NCBI GenBank assembly: GCA_017985015.1
Contig: JAGNYI010000001.1
Span: 124,001-188,000, forward strand
Length of the DNA stretch: 64,000 nucleotides
Direction of reading: 5' to 3'
From: Giesbergeria sp.
Lineage (GTDB): Bacteria; Pseudomonadota; Gammaproteobacteria; Burkholderiales; Burkholderiaceae_C
Shown: in pieces, positions 44,347 through 55,347 of the stretch
How positions within the stretch are numbered: position 1 is the first letter of the stretch
Layout: each line of letters starts with the position of its first letter
Notes under the pieces: generated by a model
What the model saw: the letters and a program-made list of their open reading frames with translations, nothing else
What the model was told of the DNA's origin: nothing
Databases searched by the model: none
Translations under genes and position numbers: made by a program

Positions 44347-45153
44347 ATGCCATCGCCCCTCGCCCTGCCCGCCGCTCTTGGCCATAAGCCGACCGACAAG
44401 CGCATTGCCATCCTGCGCGAGGTTGGCAGCTGCGGTTCTATTTCACAGGCGGCGCGCGCCGTCGGTGTGAGCTACAAGGCGGCTTGGCAGGCCGTCGACA
44501 CCTTGACCAACCTGGCCGGCGCGCCCCTGGTGGCACGGGCCGTGGGAGGTGCGGGCGGCGGTGGCGCTGTGTTGACCGCCGCTGGACGCGAACTGCTGGC
44601 GGCGGCCGACGCCATGGCGCGGGCGCGCGGTGAGGTGCTTTCGCGCTGGCAGGCGACGCCGCACGCCGGGCCGGCCCTGGCGCGGCTGGCGGTGCGCACC
44701 AGCATGCGCAACCAGTTGCCCTGCGTGGTCCAGCGGCTCGAGCGCATTGGGCAGATCGTGCGCGTGCATCTGGCGCTGGGCGAGCGACCGGCGCCAGCAC
44801 CGGCCGACCTGGTGTCGCGCATCACACGCGAGAGCGCCGAGCTGCTCGGCTTGCGCCCTGGCTTGCCGGTGCAGGCATTGTGCAAAGCCACGGCGGTGCG
44901 CGTGGAGCGCGCAGGAGCGGGGTCTCAGGCGGGCGAGCAGTCAGACGAGCAAGGGTCCGCAGGGTGCTTGCGGCTCCCGGCCAAGGCGGTGCGCGTGCGG
45001 CGCGGAGCTTCGGGCGACGAAGTGTCGGCCGAACTGGCAGCGGGTTTGCAGATGGTGGGATTTGCCGCGCCCGCCAGTGGTTTGCGCTCTGGCAACCGGA
45101 TTGCACTGATACTGGAAGAAAATGCGGTGGTGTTGGCATTGGCCGAAGTTTGA
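44347..45153 (+). CDS. modE: molybdate-dependent transcriptional regulator ModE
   Basis: 268 residues. An N-terminal winged helix-turn-helix (about 15-95; LREVGSCGSISQAARAVGVSYKAAWQAVDTL lies across residues 24-54) is the ModE DNA-binding domain. Two Mop-type molybdate-binding domains follow (about 123-187 and 206-268; SRITRESAELLGLRPGLPV and SGNRIALILEENAVVLALAEV). With molybdate bound, ModE represses mod genes and can activate molybdoenzyme genes. It lies between modABC and the molybdenum hydroxylase cluster, 50 bases before a coxG-type gene that may be co-transcribed. Confidence 0.92.
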   Translation: MPSPLALPAALGHKPTDKRIAILREVGSCGSISQAARAVGVSYKAAWQAVDTLTNLAGAPLVARAVGGAGGGGAVLTAAGRELLAAADAMARARGEVLSRWQATPHAGPALARLAVRTSMRNQLPCVVQRLERIGQIVRVHLALGERPAPAPADLVSRITRESAELLGLRPGLPVQALCKATAVRVERAGAGSQAGEQSDEQGSAGCLRLPAKAVRVRRGASGDEVSAELAAGLQMVGFAAPASGLRSGNRIALILEENAVVLALAEV

Positions 45154-45203
45154 GCCTCTGCCCGTTTGCTCCCGCCTGACAAAGAACCCTAGGAGACCCC
45201 GCC

Positions 45204-45887
45204 ATGGACATGGAAGCCCGCCGGGCCTTTGCTGCCAGCCAGCAAGAGGTGTGGGACGCACTCAACGACCCCGATGTGCTCAAAGCCTGCATCCCTGGCT
45301 GCGAGCAGTTCGAAGCCGTGGGTACGGACCAATACGCCTTGGACCTGGCCCTGAAAATCGGTGCCGGCTCGCCCCGATTTCGCGGAAATGTGCAACTGGC
45401 CGATCGGTTTCCGCCCGAGCGCTACCAGGTCCGCTTCGACGGCGATGGGGGCGTGGCGGGCATGGGCAAAGGCGTGGGGCGCGCCCGCCTCATTCCGCTG
45501 GCGGATTACGCTCCCGGGCATCCGCGTTGCCAACTGCACTACAGCGTAGACGTCAGTTTGGATGGAAACATTGCCAAACTCGATCCGCGCCTGGTGGAAG
45601 GTGCAGCGCAAGGCTTGGCGGAATATTTCTTTCGTCGGCTGGACGAGCAACTGCGCCGCCGCTATCCCCGCGCAGCTCCTACCGAACTGCGCGCCGCGCC
45701 GCAAGACATGGACGCCGATGAGCGGGCTGGCGCTCCCACCATGCTGCTGGACCGCGCTTCGCGTGCGCCCGCGCCGCAGCGGCAGAAGCCGGGCGCCAAG
45801 GCGCCCACCTTTCCCAAGCTGGGATGGCTTGTACTCGCAGCGGCCGCAGCGTTTGTGGTGGCCTATTTTTGGGCTCGCTCACGGTAA
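45204..45887 (+). CDS. coxG: CoxG-type SRPBCC protein with C-terminal membrane anchor, copy 1
   Basis: 227 residues from M-D-M-E-A-R-R-A-F-A, with AGGAGACC upstream. Residues 1-150 are the CoxG/SRPBCC fold (SQQEVWDALNDPDVLKACIPGC near 12; LALKIGAGSPRFRGNVQL near 47). A Pro/Ala-rich linker follows, and a single helix (about 203-223, LGWLVLAAAAAFVVAYFWA) anchors it in the inner membrane. CoxG of Oligotropha recruits carbon monoxide dehydrogenase to the membrane. It has a paralogue at 53504-54163 and is separated from the main cluster by the regulator gene. Confidence 0.87.
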   Translation: MDMEARRAFAASQQEVWDALNDPDVLKACIPGCEQFEAVGTDQYALDLALKIGAGSPRFRGNVQLADRFPPERYQVRFDGDGGVAGMGKGVGRARLIPLADYAPGHPRCQLHYSVDVSLDGNIAKLDPRLVEGAAQGLAEYFFRRLDEQLRRRYPRAAPTELRAAPQDMDADERAGAPTMLLDRASRAPAPQRQKPGAKAPTFPKLGWLVLAAAAAFVVAYFWARSR

Positions 45888-45922
45888 GCGCCTTGCGCCC
45901 ATCGCAGTCACTATGATTTAAA

Positions 45923-46025
45923 TATAGGACTTACGCACAATGGTCCCAGCTAGGCCTTCCGACGCAGACAGTACAGGCGTACGGCAAGGAGGAACAACGA
46001 CGCTGGGGCAGTTTTGCGTAATTAC
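45923..46025. repeat. short palindromic element with ACTTACGCA / TTGCGTAA ends
   Basis: The left end is TATAGGACTTACGCACAA, the right end GTTTTGCGTAATTACTG. TTACGCACAA pairs with TTTTGCGTAA at 9 of 10 positions. The inside (about 80 bases) has no coding capacity. It resembles a small non-autonomous element between convergent coxG and the regulator gene. Confidence 0.4.
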
Positions 46026-46101
46026 TGAAATAGCTGAAAAACGTTGTGAATAGAGCGCAAGCAGCCATTTTTCTACGAATTCATGCAGGCACAGCGCAGC
46101 C

Positions 46102-47202
46102 TCAATCCTTCGCCTTCCGCCCCAGCTTGCGATACACCGTGGCGCGGCTGATGCCGAGCGCGCGTGCGGCTTGCGCAACGTTGCCGCGCGTGGCGCGCAC
46201 GGCGCTGCGGATCCATTCGGCCTCGGTTTCTCGCAGCGGCGCGCTGGGCACCGAGTGGGCGGGCAGGGCGCAGGCACTGTGACGCGTGGCCATCGCCTGC
46301 AGGCGCAGGCCGGACCACAGCGGCAGGTCGATGCTCTGGCCATGCATGGCGGCGTCGAACAGACGCGGCCAGTCAAGGGCCAGTAGGTCGCTGCTGTGCA
46401 GGCGCTGGCCGGGCAGGCTGCGCGGCATGGGGATAAGCTGGCGCGCGGCGCTGTTGCCACCCAGCAGATAGCCGTCGGCGTCGAGCACCATCAGACCATC
46501 GGATTCACTGCCGAGCTGGGCTCCGGGCCAGTTCAGGCGCAGCAGCAGGGCGTGCGGCTCCTGCAGCAGCAAAGCGTCTTCGAGCGCACGGGCCGAGCGG
46601 GCCACCACGTGGCGCAGTTCGGGCCGCTCGGGCACATCGACACCGGTCAGGTCCAACATGCCCACGCAGTGGCCCAGCGGATCGAACAGCGGAGCGCCGG
46701 CGCAGCTGTAACTGCCATTGGCGTCAAAGAAATGTTCCCCGCGGTGCAGCCACACGGGGCGCAGTTCGGTCAGTGCGGCACCGATGGCGGTGGTGCCTAC
46801 GCTGCCCTCCGACAGATCGATACCGGCCCGGCCAATGGCGTGGGCGCGCGGGTCGCGGTGGTCCACCGGACCCTTGACGTCGAGCACCACGCCGCGCCTG
46901 TCGGTCAGCAGTGCGAAGTAGCCCATGCCGCCGATGGCGTGCACCAGGTGCGTCAGCACCGGGCCCGCTGCACGCAGGAGCTGCGCGTGCTCGTCGTGGG
47001 TGCGGCATAGCGCTGCGCGGCTGACACAGTCAAAGGCCAGTGCCTGTTCTGGCGTACGGCCCGCCTGCAGGCAGCGCTGCCACGATCGGGCGATCCAGGG
47101 CTCCATGCCGGGCGGCTGCGCGCCGCCACGCGCCAGTACCGCGTGGCGCGCCTGCGCAATCAGTGCGCTGCGATCGAAGGTCGGAGTATGGAGAGGCGTC
47201 AC
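46102..47202 (-). CDS. AcoR-like transcriptional regulator: GAF, PAS-like and Fis-type HTH, without AAA+ domain
   Basis: 366 residues from GTG 47202 (V-T-P-L-H-T-P-T-F-D-R-S); the frame stays open to ATG 47352 but that part overlaps the coxS leader. IARSWQRCLQAGR near residue 38 is the usual start of AcoR-type activators. A GAF domain spans about 75-215 (YFALLTDRRGVVLDVKG; LSEGSVGTTAIGAALTE), and a PAS-like segment follows (SDGLMVLDADGYLLGGN). The C-terminus is a Fis-type helix-turn-helix (GNVAQAARALGISRATVYRKLGR). The sigma-54-contacting AAA+ domain is absent, so it should work as a sigma-70 regulator. It is divergent from coxS and probably controls it. Confidence 0.85.
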   Translation of the reverse strand: MTPLHTPTFDRSALIAQARHAVLARGGAQPPGMEPWIARSWQRCLQAGRTPEQALAFDCVSRAALCRTHDEHAQLLRAAGPVLTHLVHAIGGMGYFALLTDRRGVVLDVKGPVDHRDPRAHAIGRAGIDLSEGSVGTTAIGAALTELRPVWLHRGEHFFDANGSYSCAGAPLFDPLGHCVGMLDLTGVDVPERPELRHVVARSARALEDALLLQEPHALLLRLNWPGAQLGSESDGLMVLDADGYLLGGNSAARQLIPMPRSLPGQRLHSSDLLALDWPRLFDAAMHGQSIDLPLWSGLRLQAMATRHSACALPAHSVPSAPLRETEAEWIRSAVRATRGNVAQAARALGISRATVYRKLGRKAKD

Positions 47203-47366
47203 AAGGGGCGTTCCAAGCGAAGACGCTGCGGCGCAGCATGTTTCAAATTGAGAATATCCCCAAGCAGCGCGGCCGAGTTCAGGGTTGTCCCTAGCCACCT
47301 GCCCAGTTGGGGGGCAGAAGATGGCGGTTGCTATTTTTCCAGCCATCCCCACCAGGAGACAGCCCG

Positions 47367-47843
47367 ATGCCCGTGCAGTTCACCGTCAATGGCCGGCCGG
47401 CCAGCGTCGACGCCCCCGCCAACACCCTGCTTGTGCACGCGCTGCGCGAGCACCTCCACCTCACCGGCACCCATGTGGGGTGCGACACCAGCCAGTGCGG
47501 CGCCTGCACCGTGCTGCTCGATGGCCGCGCCATCAAATCCTGCGCCATGCTGGCCGTGCAGGCCGAGGGCTGCGAGATCACCACCATCGAAGGCCTGGCC
47601 ACGGCGGACGGCACCATGCACCCGATGCAGGCGGCATTCAAGGAGTGCCACGGCCTGCAATGCGGCTTCTGCACGCCCGGCATGGTGCTTTCCGCCGTCG
47701 ATCTGGTGAAGCGCTACCCCGGCGCGAGCGAGGCGGAGATTCGCGCGCTGCTCGACGGCAACATGTGCCGCTGCACCGGCTACCAGAACATCGTCAAAGC
47801 CGTGCAGCAGGGCCAGCAGGCCATGGCTGCCACGGCTGCCTGA
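47367..47843 (+). CDS. coxS: form II CO-dehydrogenase-like molybdenum hydroxylase, small [2Fe-2S] subunit
   Basis: 158 residues from [11 protein letters not shown], with CAGGAGAC upstream. The first [2Fe-2S] cluster motif is [16 protein letters not shown] (near residue 39) and the second is QCGFCTPGM...[10 protein letters not shown] (near 100-140), all eight cysteines present. It passes electrons from the molybdenum centre to FAD. coxL follows after 23 bases with its own GAAGGAGAC site. The order here is S-L-M, not the M-S-L of true CO dehydrogenases. Confidence 0.95.
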   Translation: MPVQFTVNGRPASVDAPANTLLVHALREHLHLTGTHVGCDTSQCGACTVLLDGRAIKSCAMLAVQAEGCEITTIEGLATADGTMHPMQAAFKECHGLQCGFCTPGMVLSAVDLVKRYPGASEAEIRALLDGNMCRCTGYQNIVKAVQQGQQAMAATAA

Positions 47844-47866
47844 GACCAACGAAGGAGACACGAGCC

Positions 47867-50254
<2,388 letters not shown>

Positions 50255-50261
50255 AATACCC

Positions 50262-50345
50262 CCTGAGTCGCTTCGCGCCTTCCCCCTCTAGGGGGACGCC
50301 GCCAGCGCGGCGGGGCGGCCCTTGCGCGGCGGCCGCTGGCGCGCC
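50262..50345. repeat. GC-rich palindromic repeat, copy 3, between coxL and coxM
   Basis: It contains TCGCTTCGCGCCTTCCCCC, TCTAGGGGGACGCCGCC, AGCGCGGCGGGGCGGCCC and TTGCGCGGCGGCC. The last parts match 6145-6180 almost exactly. It inflates the coxL-coxM gap to 155 bases. Confidence 0.7.
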
Positions 50346-50409
50346 CCGCGCGTGTTCCACGGCTTGCGAGCTTCTACAGCCGCAACAGGAAAACTAACAG
50401 GAGACCGAT

Positions 50410-51201
50410 ATGTACGCATTCACCTACGAAGCGCCCACCTCCACCGCCGCTGCAGCCGCGCAGGCTGCTGCCGGCGCGCGCCCGATTGCCGGTGGGCAAA
50501 GCCTGCTGCCCTCGCTGCGCCTGCGGCTGGCCGACCCGGGCCAGCTGGTGGACCTGGGCCGCATCCCCGAGCTGGCCGGTATCCGCAAGGAGGGCGACCA
50601 CATCGTCATCGGCGCCATGGCGCGCCACCAGCAGGTGGCCGACAGCGCCGAGGTGCGCGCCGCCATCCCCGCGCTGGCCGATCTGGCGAACCACATTGGC
50701 GACCGCCAGGTGCGGGCGCGCGGCACGCTGGGCGGCTCGCTGGCCAACAACGACCCCGCCGCCTGCTACCCGAGCGCCGCGCTGGCGCTGGGTGCCACCA
50801 TCGTCACCAACCAAAGGGAAATCGCGGCCGATGATTTCTTTGTCGGCATGTACACGACGGCCTTGGAAGAAGGCGAGCTGATCACGGCGGTGCGCTTCCC
50901 CATCCCGCGCAAGGCGTCGTATCAGAAGTTTCGCCAGGGCGCCTCGCGCTTTGCCTTGGTGGGCGTGTTTGTGGCCCAGACCGCCAGCGGTGTGCGCGTG
51001 GCGGTGACGGGTGCTGCAAGCAGCGTGTTCCGCCAGAGCGCGCTGGAGGCCGCGCTGAACCAGAGCTTCACCGCAGCCTCGGCAGCGGCGGTGAAGGTGG
51101 ACGCTTCGGACCTGGGCAGTGACATCCACGCCAGTCCGGTGTACCGCGCGCAGCTCATCAGCGTACTCACGCAGCGGGCAGTCAAGCAGATGCTGGGTTG
51201 A
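50410..51201 (+). CDS. coxM: form II CO-dehydrogenase-like molybdenum hydroxylase, FAD-binding medium subunit
   Basis: 263 residues from M-Y-A-F-T-Y-E-A-P, with CAGGAGACC upstream. FAD motifs are AGGQSLLPSLRLRL near residue 27 and RGTLGGSLANNDPAACYP near 104. The C-terminal CODH-type domain (about 190-260) is present. It takes electrons from CoxS and passes them to a quinone or other acceptor. A GC-rich repeat separates it from coxL and an AGCGCTTAT-family repeat from coxD, yet orientation and function keep it in the cluster. Confidence 0.93.
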   Translation: MYAFTYEAPTSTAAAAAQAAAGARPIAGGQSLLPSLRLRLADPGQLVDLGRIPELAGIRKEGDHIVIGAMARHQQVADSAEVRAAIPALADLANHIGDRQVRARGTLGGSLANNDPAACYPSAALALGATIVTNQREIAADDFFVGMYTTALEEGELITAVRFPIPRKASYQKFRQGASRFALVGVFVAQTASGVRVAVTGAASSVFRQSALEAALNQSFTAASAAAVKVDASDLGSDIHASPVYRAQLISVLTQRAVKQMLG

Positions 51202-51228
51202 CACCTGCATCCGCTTGAAATTTCAAGG

Positions 51229-51288
51229 AAAATATGGCTCTAGCGCTTATTGGGTAAGCGCTTGCAGCTATTTAAACAATAGCAAATG
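51229..51288 (+). repeat. AGCGCTTAT-family repeat between coxM and coxD (CR-7)
   Basis: It reads AAAATATGGCTCTAGCGCTT, ATTGGGTAAGCGCTTGCAGC, TATTTAAACAATAGCAA. Its final bases touch the ATG of coxD, so the ribosome-binding region of that gene lies within the repeat. Confidence 0.88.
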
Positions 51289-52212
51289 AACGCAGACCCG
51301 CAGGTTCTCGCGCCTGCGTCCATCGACGCGCTGGCCCAGGCGCTCCAAGCCGAAGGCTATTTCGCCGACCGGCGGCTGGCGACGGCGGCTTGGCTCGCGC
51401 TCAAGCTCCAGCGACCGCTGCTGCTTGAAGGCGAGCCCGGCGTTGGGAAGACGGCACTGGCCCAGGCGCTGGCGCGCGCACTGGGCCGGCCGCTGATCCG
51501 CCTGCAGTGCTACGACGGGCTGGAGCAGCGTGAAGCCTTGTACGAATGGAACTACAGCGCGCAGCTCTTGCACATGCGTGCTGCGGAAGCCCAGGGCGGC
51601 TTGGACACGGCCCACATCGAACGCGAGATTTACCAGGAGCGCTACCTCGTCAGCCGCCCGCTCCTGCAGGCCTTGCGCACCCCCGCGCCCGGCGCGCTGC
51701 TGCTGGTGGATGAAATCGACCGCGCGGACGAACCCTTTGAAGCGTTTCTGCTCGAATATCTGGGCGAGTACCAGGTCAGCATTCCCGAACTGGGCACGGT
51801 GCGCGCCGTGGTGCCGCCTGTCACCCTGCTCACCAGCAACCGCACGCGCGACCTGCACGACGCCGTCAAGCGCCGCTGCCTGTACCACTGGCTCGACTAC
51901 CCCGACCGTGAGCGCGAACTGGCCATCGTCCGCTCGCAAGTGCCGGGTGCCAGCAGTGCCCTGTCGGAGCAGGTGGCCGATTTCGTGGCGCGTCTGCGCA
52001 GCCAGCCCTTTGCCAACGCCTTCCAGCGCGCCCCCGGCATCGCCGAGGCCGTGGAATGGGCCAAAGCGCTGGTGGCGCTCGACACTTTGGTGGTGGACCC
52101 CGAAGTGGTGCAGGACACCGCCGGCATTTTGTTCAAGCAGCGCGAAGATGTCGCTGCGCTGACGCAGGATATGGCGGCGCAGCTGCTCACCCCCAGCGAC
52201 GCGGAGAGCTGA
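51286..52212 (+). CDS. coxD: CoxD-type MoxR AAA+ ATPase
   Basis: 308 residues. Walker A GEPGVGKTALAQALA near residue 47, Walker B LLLVDEIDRAD near 140 and sensor region LLTSNRTRDLHDAVKRRC near 183. CoxD is a MoxR-family chaperone needed for maturation of the active-site cluster in CO dehydrogenase; form II clusters carry it too. The start ATG lies at the edge of an AGCGCTTAT-family repeat, with no clear purine-rich ribosome site. coxE starts two bases after its stop region, so the two are co-translated. Confidence 0.93.
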   Translation: MNADPQVLAPASIDALAQALQAEGYFADRRLATAAWLALKLQRPLLLEGEPGVGKTALAQALARALGRPLIRLQCYDGLEQREALYEWNYSAQLLHMRAAEAQGGLDTAHIEREIYQERYLVSRPLLQALRTPAPGALLLVDEIDRADEPFEAFLLEYLGEYQVSIPELGTVRAVVPPVTLLTSNRTRDLHDAVKRRCLYHWLDYPDRERELAIVRSQVPGASSALSEQVADFVARLRSQPFANAFQRAPGIAEAVEWAKALVALDTLVVDPEVVQDTAGILFKQREDVAALTQDMAAQLLTPSDAES

Positions 52213-52213
52213 C

Positions 52214-53470
52214 GTGCAGGCACCGGCTTCGCCATCCGCGGCAATGCCCCAAGGGGTCAGCCAGCTCGGCGACGCCCGGCGCGGCAAGTTTGCCGACAAC
52301 CTCAGTGGCTTCGGCCGCGCGCTGCGCCGTGCCGGTGTCCCGGTGGACGCCGCCCGCATGGCGCTGGCGCAGGAGGCCGCCATGCTCGTCGGCTTGGCGC
52401 GTGCCGACCTGTGCGCCGCGCTGGAGACCGTGCTCGTCACCCGTGAGCAAGACCTATTGGTGTTTCGCGAACTCTTTGCCACCTACTTCCGCAACCCCAA
52501 CGTCGCGCAAAAATTGCTGGCGCAGATGCTGCCCATCGCGGAAAGCCACGCCGAACCGGTAAAGCGCCGCCCGCGGGTGGCTGAAGCGCTTGCATCCGTG
52601 CGGGCGGCCCGCGCGCCCACAGAGCCTGAAGAGGAAAAAATTGATTTCGACGCTGCCATGACGGCAAGCGAGCGCGAACGCCTGCACGCGGCCGATTTCA
52701 ACCAGCTTTCCGCCAGCGAATACCGGTTGGTGCAGCACCTGGCACAGCGCGTGCCACTGCCTCTGCCGCGCTACGCGGCGCGCCGCACCCGGCCTGGCCC
52801 GCATGGCGCGCGCGCCGACTGGCCATTGGCCCTGCAGCGCGCCATGCGCACGGGCGGCGAGCTGGTGCAGGTGCCGCGCCTGGCGCGCCAAAGCCAGCCG
52901 CTGCCGCTCTTGGTGCTGCTCGACGTCTCGGGCTCCATGGAGCGCTACGCACGCTTGCTGCTGGCGTTTCTGCATGCCGCCACGGCGCCGGGCAATCGGG
53001 CAGGCGGTGGGGCAGGGCGGCGCGACGTGTTTGCCTTTGGCACCACGCTGACCGACCTCACGCCCGCCTTTCGCCACCAGGACCCGGACACCATGCTGGA
53101 GCGGGCCAGCGCCGCCATCCCCGATTTTGCCGGCGGCACGCGCCTGGCCGAATCGCTGGCCCTGCTGCGCACGCAGCACGCCCGGCGCCTGGTGGGCCGG
53201 CGCACGCTGGTGCTGCTGGTGAGCGATGGGCTCGACACGGGCGAGCCTGCCGTGCTGGCACAGGAGTTGGCCTGGCTGCGGCGCCACTGTGCGCGATTGC
53301 TCTGGCTCAACCCGCTGCTGCGCTTTGGTGGCTATGAGCCCAGCGCGCGCGGCGCAGCCGAACTGCACCGCGCGGCCGACGCCATGCTCGCAGTACACAA
53401 CCTGCAAAGCCTGCAGCAGCTCGCCAGCAGCCTGGCGCAGGTGCTGCGTGCGCCCGCGCGCACCCGATAA
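52214..53470 (+). CDS. coxE: CoxE-type von Willebrand factor A protein
   Basis: 418 residues from GTG 52214 (V-Q-A-P-A-S-P-S-A); ATG 52244 is an alternative. The N-terminal half (FADNLSGFGRALRRAGVPVD near 30; FRELFATYFRNPN near 85) is typical of CoxE. A VWA domain with MIDAS motif LLDVSGSM near residue 236 and DTGEP near 342 follows. CoxE works with the CoxD ATPase in inserting or completing the metal centre. It is immediately downstream of coxD. Confidence 0.92.
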   Translation: MQAPASPSAAMPQGVSQLGDARRGKFADNLSGFGRALRRAGVPVDAARMALAQEAAMLVGLARADLCAALETVLVTREQDLLVFRELFATYFRNPNVAQKLLAQMLPIAESHAEPVKRRPRVAEALASVRAARAPTEPEEEKIDFDAAMTASERERLHAADFNQLSASEYRLVQHLAQRVPLPLPRYAARRTRPGPHGARADWPLALQRAMRTGGELVQVPRLARQSQPLPLLVLLDVSGSMERYARLLLAFLHAATAPGNRAGGGAGRRDVFAFGTTLTDLTPAFRHQDPDTMLERASAAIPDFAGGTRLAESLALLRTQHARRLVGRRTLVLLVSDGLDTGEPAVLAQELAWLRRHCARLLWLNPLLRFGGYEPSARGAAELHRAADAMLAVHNLQSLQQLASSLAQVLRAPARTR

Positions 53471-53503
53471 CCCGATAACCCGAACGTCGAGGAGAACTTC
53501 CTT

Positions 53504-54163
53504 ATGGAAATGCAAGCCAGCCGGGCGCTTCCCGCCAGCCAGCAACAGGCCTGGGATGCGCTCAATGACCCGGAAATGCTCAAGTTGTGCATACCGGGCT
53601 GCGACAAGCTCGAAGCCACCGGGGAGGGGCAGTACACCGTCGGCATGGCGCTCAAGATCGGCCCGGTCTCGGCCAAGTTCAGCGGCAAGCTCGCACTCAG
53701 CGACATCGTCCCGCCCACAAGCTACCAGCTTGCCTTTGACGGCCAGGGCGGCGTGGCCGGCTTTGGCAAAGGCCAGGCGCAGGTGCGGCTGGAAGCCGTG
53801 GCGGACGATGCCCTCGGCCAGCCCTGCTGCGAGCTGCATTACAGCGTGCACGCCACCGTCGGCGGCAAGATTGCCCAACTCGGTCAGCGCCTGATCGACG
53901 GCGCTGCCAAAGGCATGGCCGAAGACTTTTTTCGCCGCTTCGATGAGCAATTGCGCCGCCGCCACCCGCGCGCCGAGCCGCCGGCCGATACCGAGCCGAC
54001 GGACGCCGAGGCACGGGAAGGCGCCGCTACGGTATTGCTCGATTCCCGGCCTGGCGCCGATGCGTCGGCACGCGCGGGGGCGGCGCCCTCAGGCGGCGTT
54101 CCGGTCTGGGTCTGGGGTGCGATTGCCGCCGCGCTGGTGGCGGTGGCGATGTACCTGAGCTGA
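53504..54163 (+). CDS. coxG: CoxG-type SRPBCC protein with C-terminal membrane anchor, copy 2
   Basis: 219 residues from M-E-M-Q-A-S-R-A-L-P, with GAGGAGAAC upstream. SRPBCC domain about 1-150 (SQQQAWDALNDPEMLKLCIPGCD near 12; MALKIGPVSAKFSGKLAL near 47). A variable linker and one C-terminal helix (about 198-217) follow. It shares the whole layout with copy 1 at 45204-45887; the N-terminal 30 residues are very similar. It lies between coxE and coxF and probably tethers the hydroxylase to the membrane. Confidence 0.9.
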   Translation: MEMQASRALPASQQQAWDALNDPEMLKLCIPGCDKLEATGEGQYTVGMALKIGPVSAKFSGKLALSDIVPPTSYQLAFDGQGGVAGFGKGQAQVRLEAVADDALGQPCCELHYSVHATVGGKIAQLGQRLIDGAAKGMAEDFFRRFDEQLRRRHPRAEPPADTEPTDAEAREGAATVLLDSRPGADASARAGAAPSGGVPVWVWGAIAAALVAVAMYLS

Positions 54164-54172
54164 GGTGGGGGC

Positions 54173-55198
54173 ATGGACAACCTTGATGTGACCGTATTGC
54201 GCGCGCTGAGCCACTGGCGCAGCACCGGCCGGCGGGCGCTGCTCGCCACTGTGGTGCGTACCTGGGGGTCATCCCCCCGCCCCGAGGGCTCGATCATGGC
54301 GCTGTGCGAGAGCGGCGCCGTGGTGGGTTCGGTCTCGGGCGGCTGCATCGAGGACGACCTGATTGCCCGCTACACCCGTGCCTGGGCGGGCGCAGGGGAA
54401 GACGCCGCGCGTGTCTCTGGCCCGCCGGTGTTTGCCAAGTATGGTGTCACGGCCGACGAAGCGCACCGCTTTGGCCTGCCCTGCGGCGGCACGCTGGAGC
54501 TGCTGATTGAGTTCGACCCCGACGCAGGGGCGCTGGCCGAGCTGCTGTCGACACTGGAAACCGGCAAGCTGATGCAGCGCAGCGTGCGCTTGCAGGATGG
54601 CGCGGTCGTGCAGAGCCTGGCTGCCACGCCCGCCACCTTGCTGGCCAACGCCGAGCAGGTGGTCAACACCTTTGGCCCCGAATACCGCATGCTCATCATC
54701 GGCGCGGGCCAGATGTCGGAATACCTCGCCACCATGGCGCTGTTCTCCGGCTTTGCCGTTACCGTGTGCGATCCGCGCGAGGAATACCGCAGCAGCTGGA
54801 GCGTGGCCGGCGCCCGCGTGGTCAGCGACATGCCCGACGACGTGGTCAGTGCCATGCGGCCGGACCGGCGCACCTGCGTGGTGGCGCTCACGCACGATCC
54901 CAAGCTCGACGACTTGGCGCTGCTGCAAGCGCTGGACACCGACGCTTTCTATGTCGGCGGCATCGGCTCGCGGCGCAACAATGCGGCGCGGCGCGCACGC
55001 CTGAAAGAGCATTTCGAGCAGACCGACGAGAGCCTGGCGCGCCTGCGCGGGCCAATCGGCATCTACATTGGCAGCAAGACCCCGCCCGAGATTGCGGTGA
55101 GCGTGATGGCGGAGGTGCTGGCGGTGAAGAACGGTGTCGTCCTGCCGCGCGACATGGAGGTGGGAGAGGCCAAGCAGGTGCGCGAACGCATCGACTGA
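54173..55198 (+). CDS. coxF: CoxF/XdhC-family molybdenum-cofactor maturation protein
   Basis: 341 residues from M-D-N-L-D-V-T-V-L-R. XdhC/CoxF domain: TVVRTWGSSPRPEGSIMAL near residue 25 and GSVSGGCIEDDLI near 48. A Rossmann part begins with RMLIIGAGQMSEYLATMALFSGF near 172 and has VVALTHDPKLDDLALLQAL and YVGGIGSRRN. XdhC proteins bind molybdenum cofactor and help insert the sulfurated form into xanthine-oxidase-family enzymes. It is the last gene of the cluster, nine bases after coxG copy 2. Confidence 0.92.
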   Translation: MDNLDVTVLRALSHWRSTGRRALLATVVRTWGSSPRPEGSIMALCESGAVVGSVSGGCIEDDLIARYTRAWAGAGEDAARVSGPPVFAKYGVTADEAHRFGLPCGGTLELLIEFDPDAGALAELLSTLETGKLMQRSVRLQDGAVVQSLAATPATLLANAEQVVNTFGPEYRMLIIGAGQMSEYLATMALFSGFAVTVCDPREEYRSSWSVAGARVVSDMPDDVVSAMRPDRRTCVVALTHDPKLDDLALLQALDTDAFYVGGIGSRRNNAARRARLKEHFEQTDESLARLRGPIGIYIGSKTPPEIAVSVMAEVLAVKNGVVLPRDMEVGEAKQVRERID

Positions 55199-55347
55199 GC
55201 CATTGCCTGGGGGACGCGGTTTTCACCGTTTCTTCTTTTGATGGATATCAATTGGGGTAGGCAGACCACTCTATCTGAGGGTCTTTACCCACCTTGAGCC
55301 CCTGCAGGGGCTCCTACACTGGCGTGATAACCACCGTGGGAGACCTC

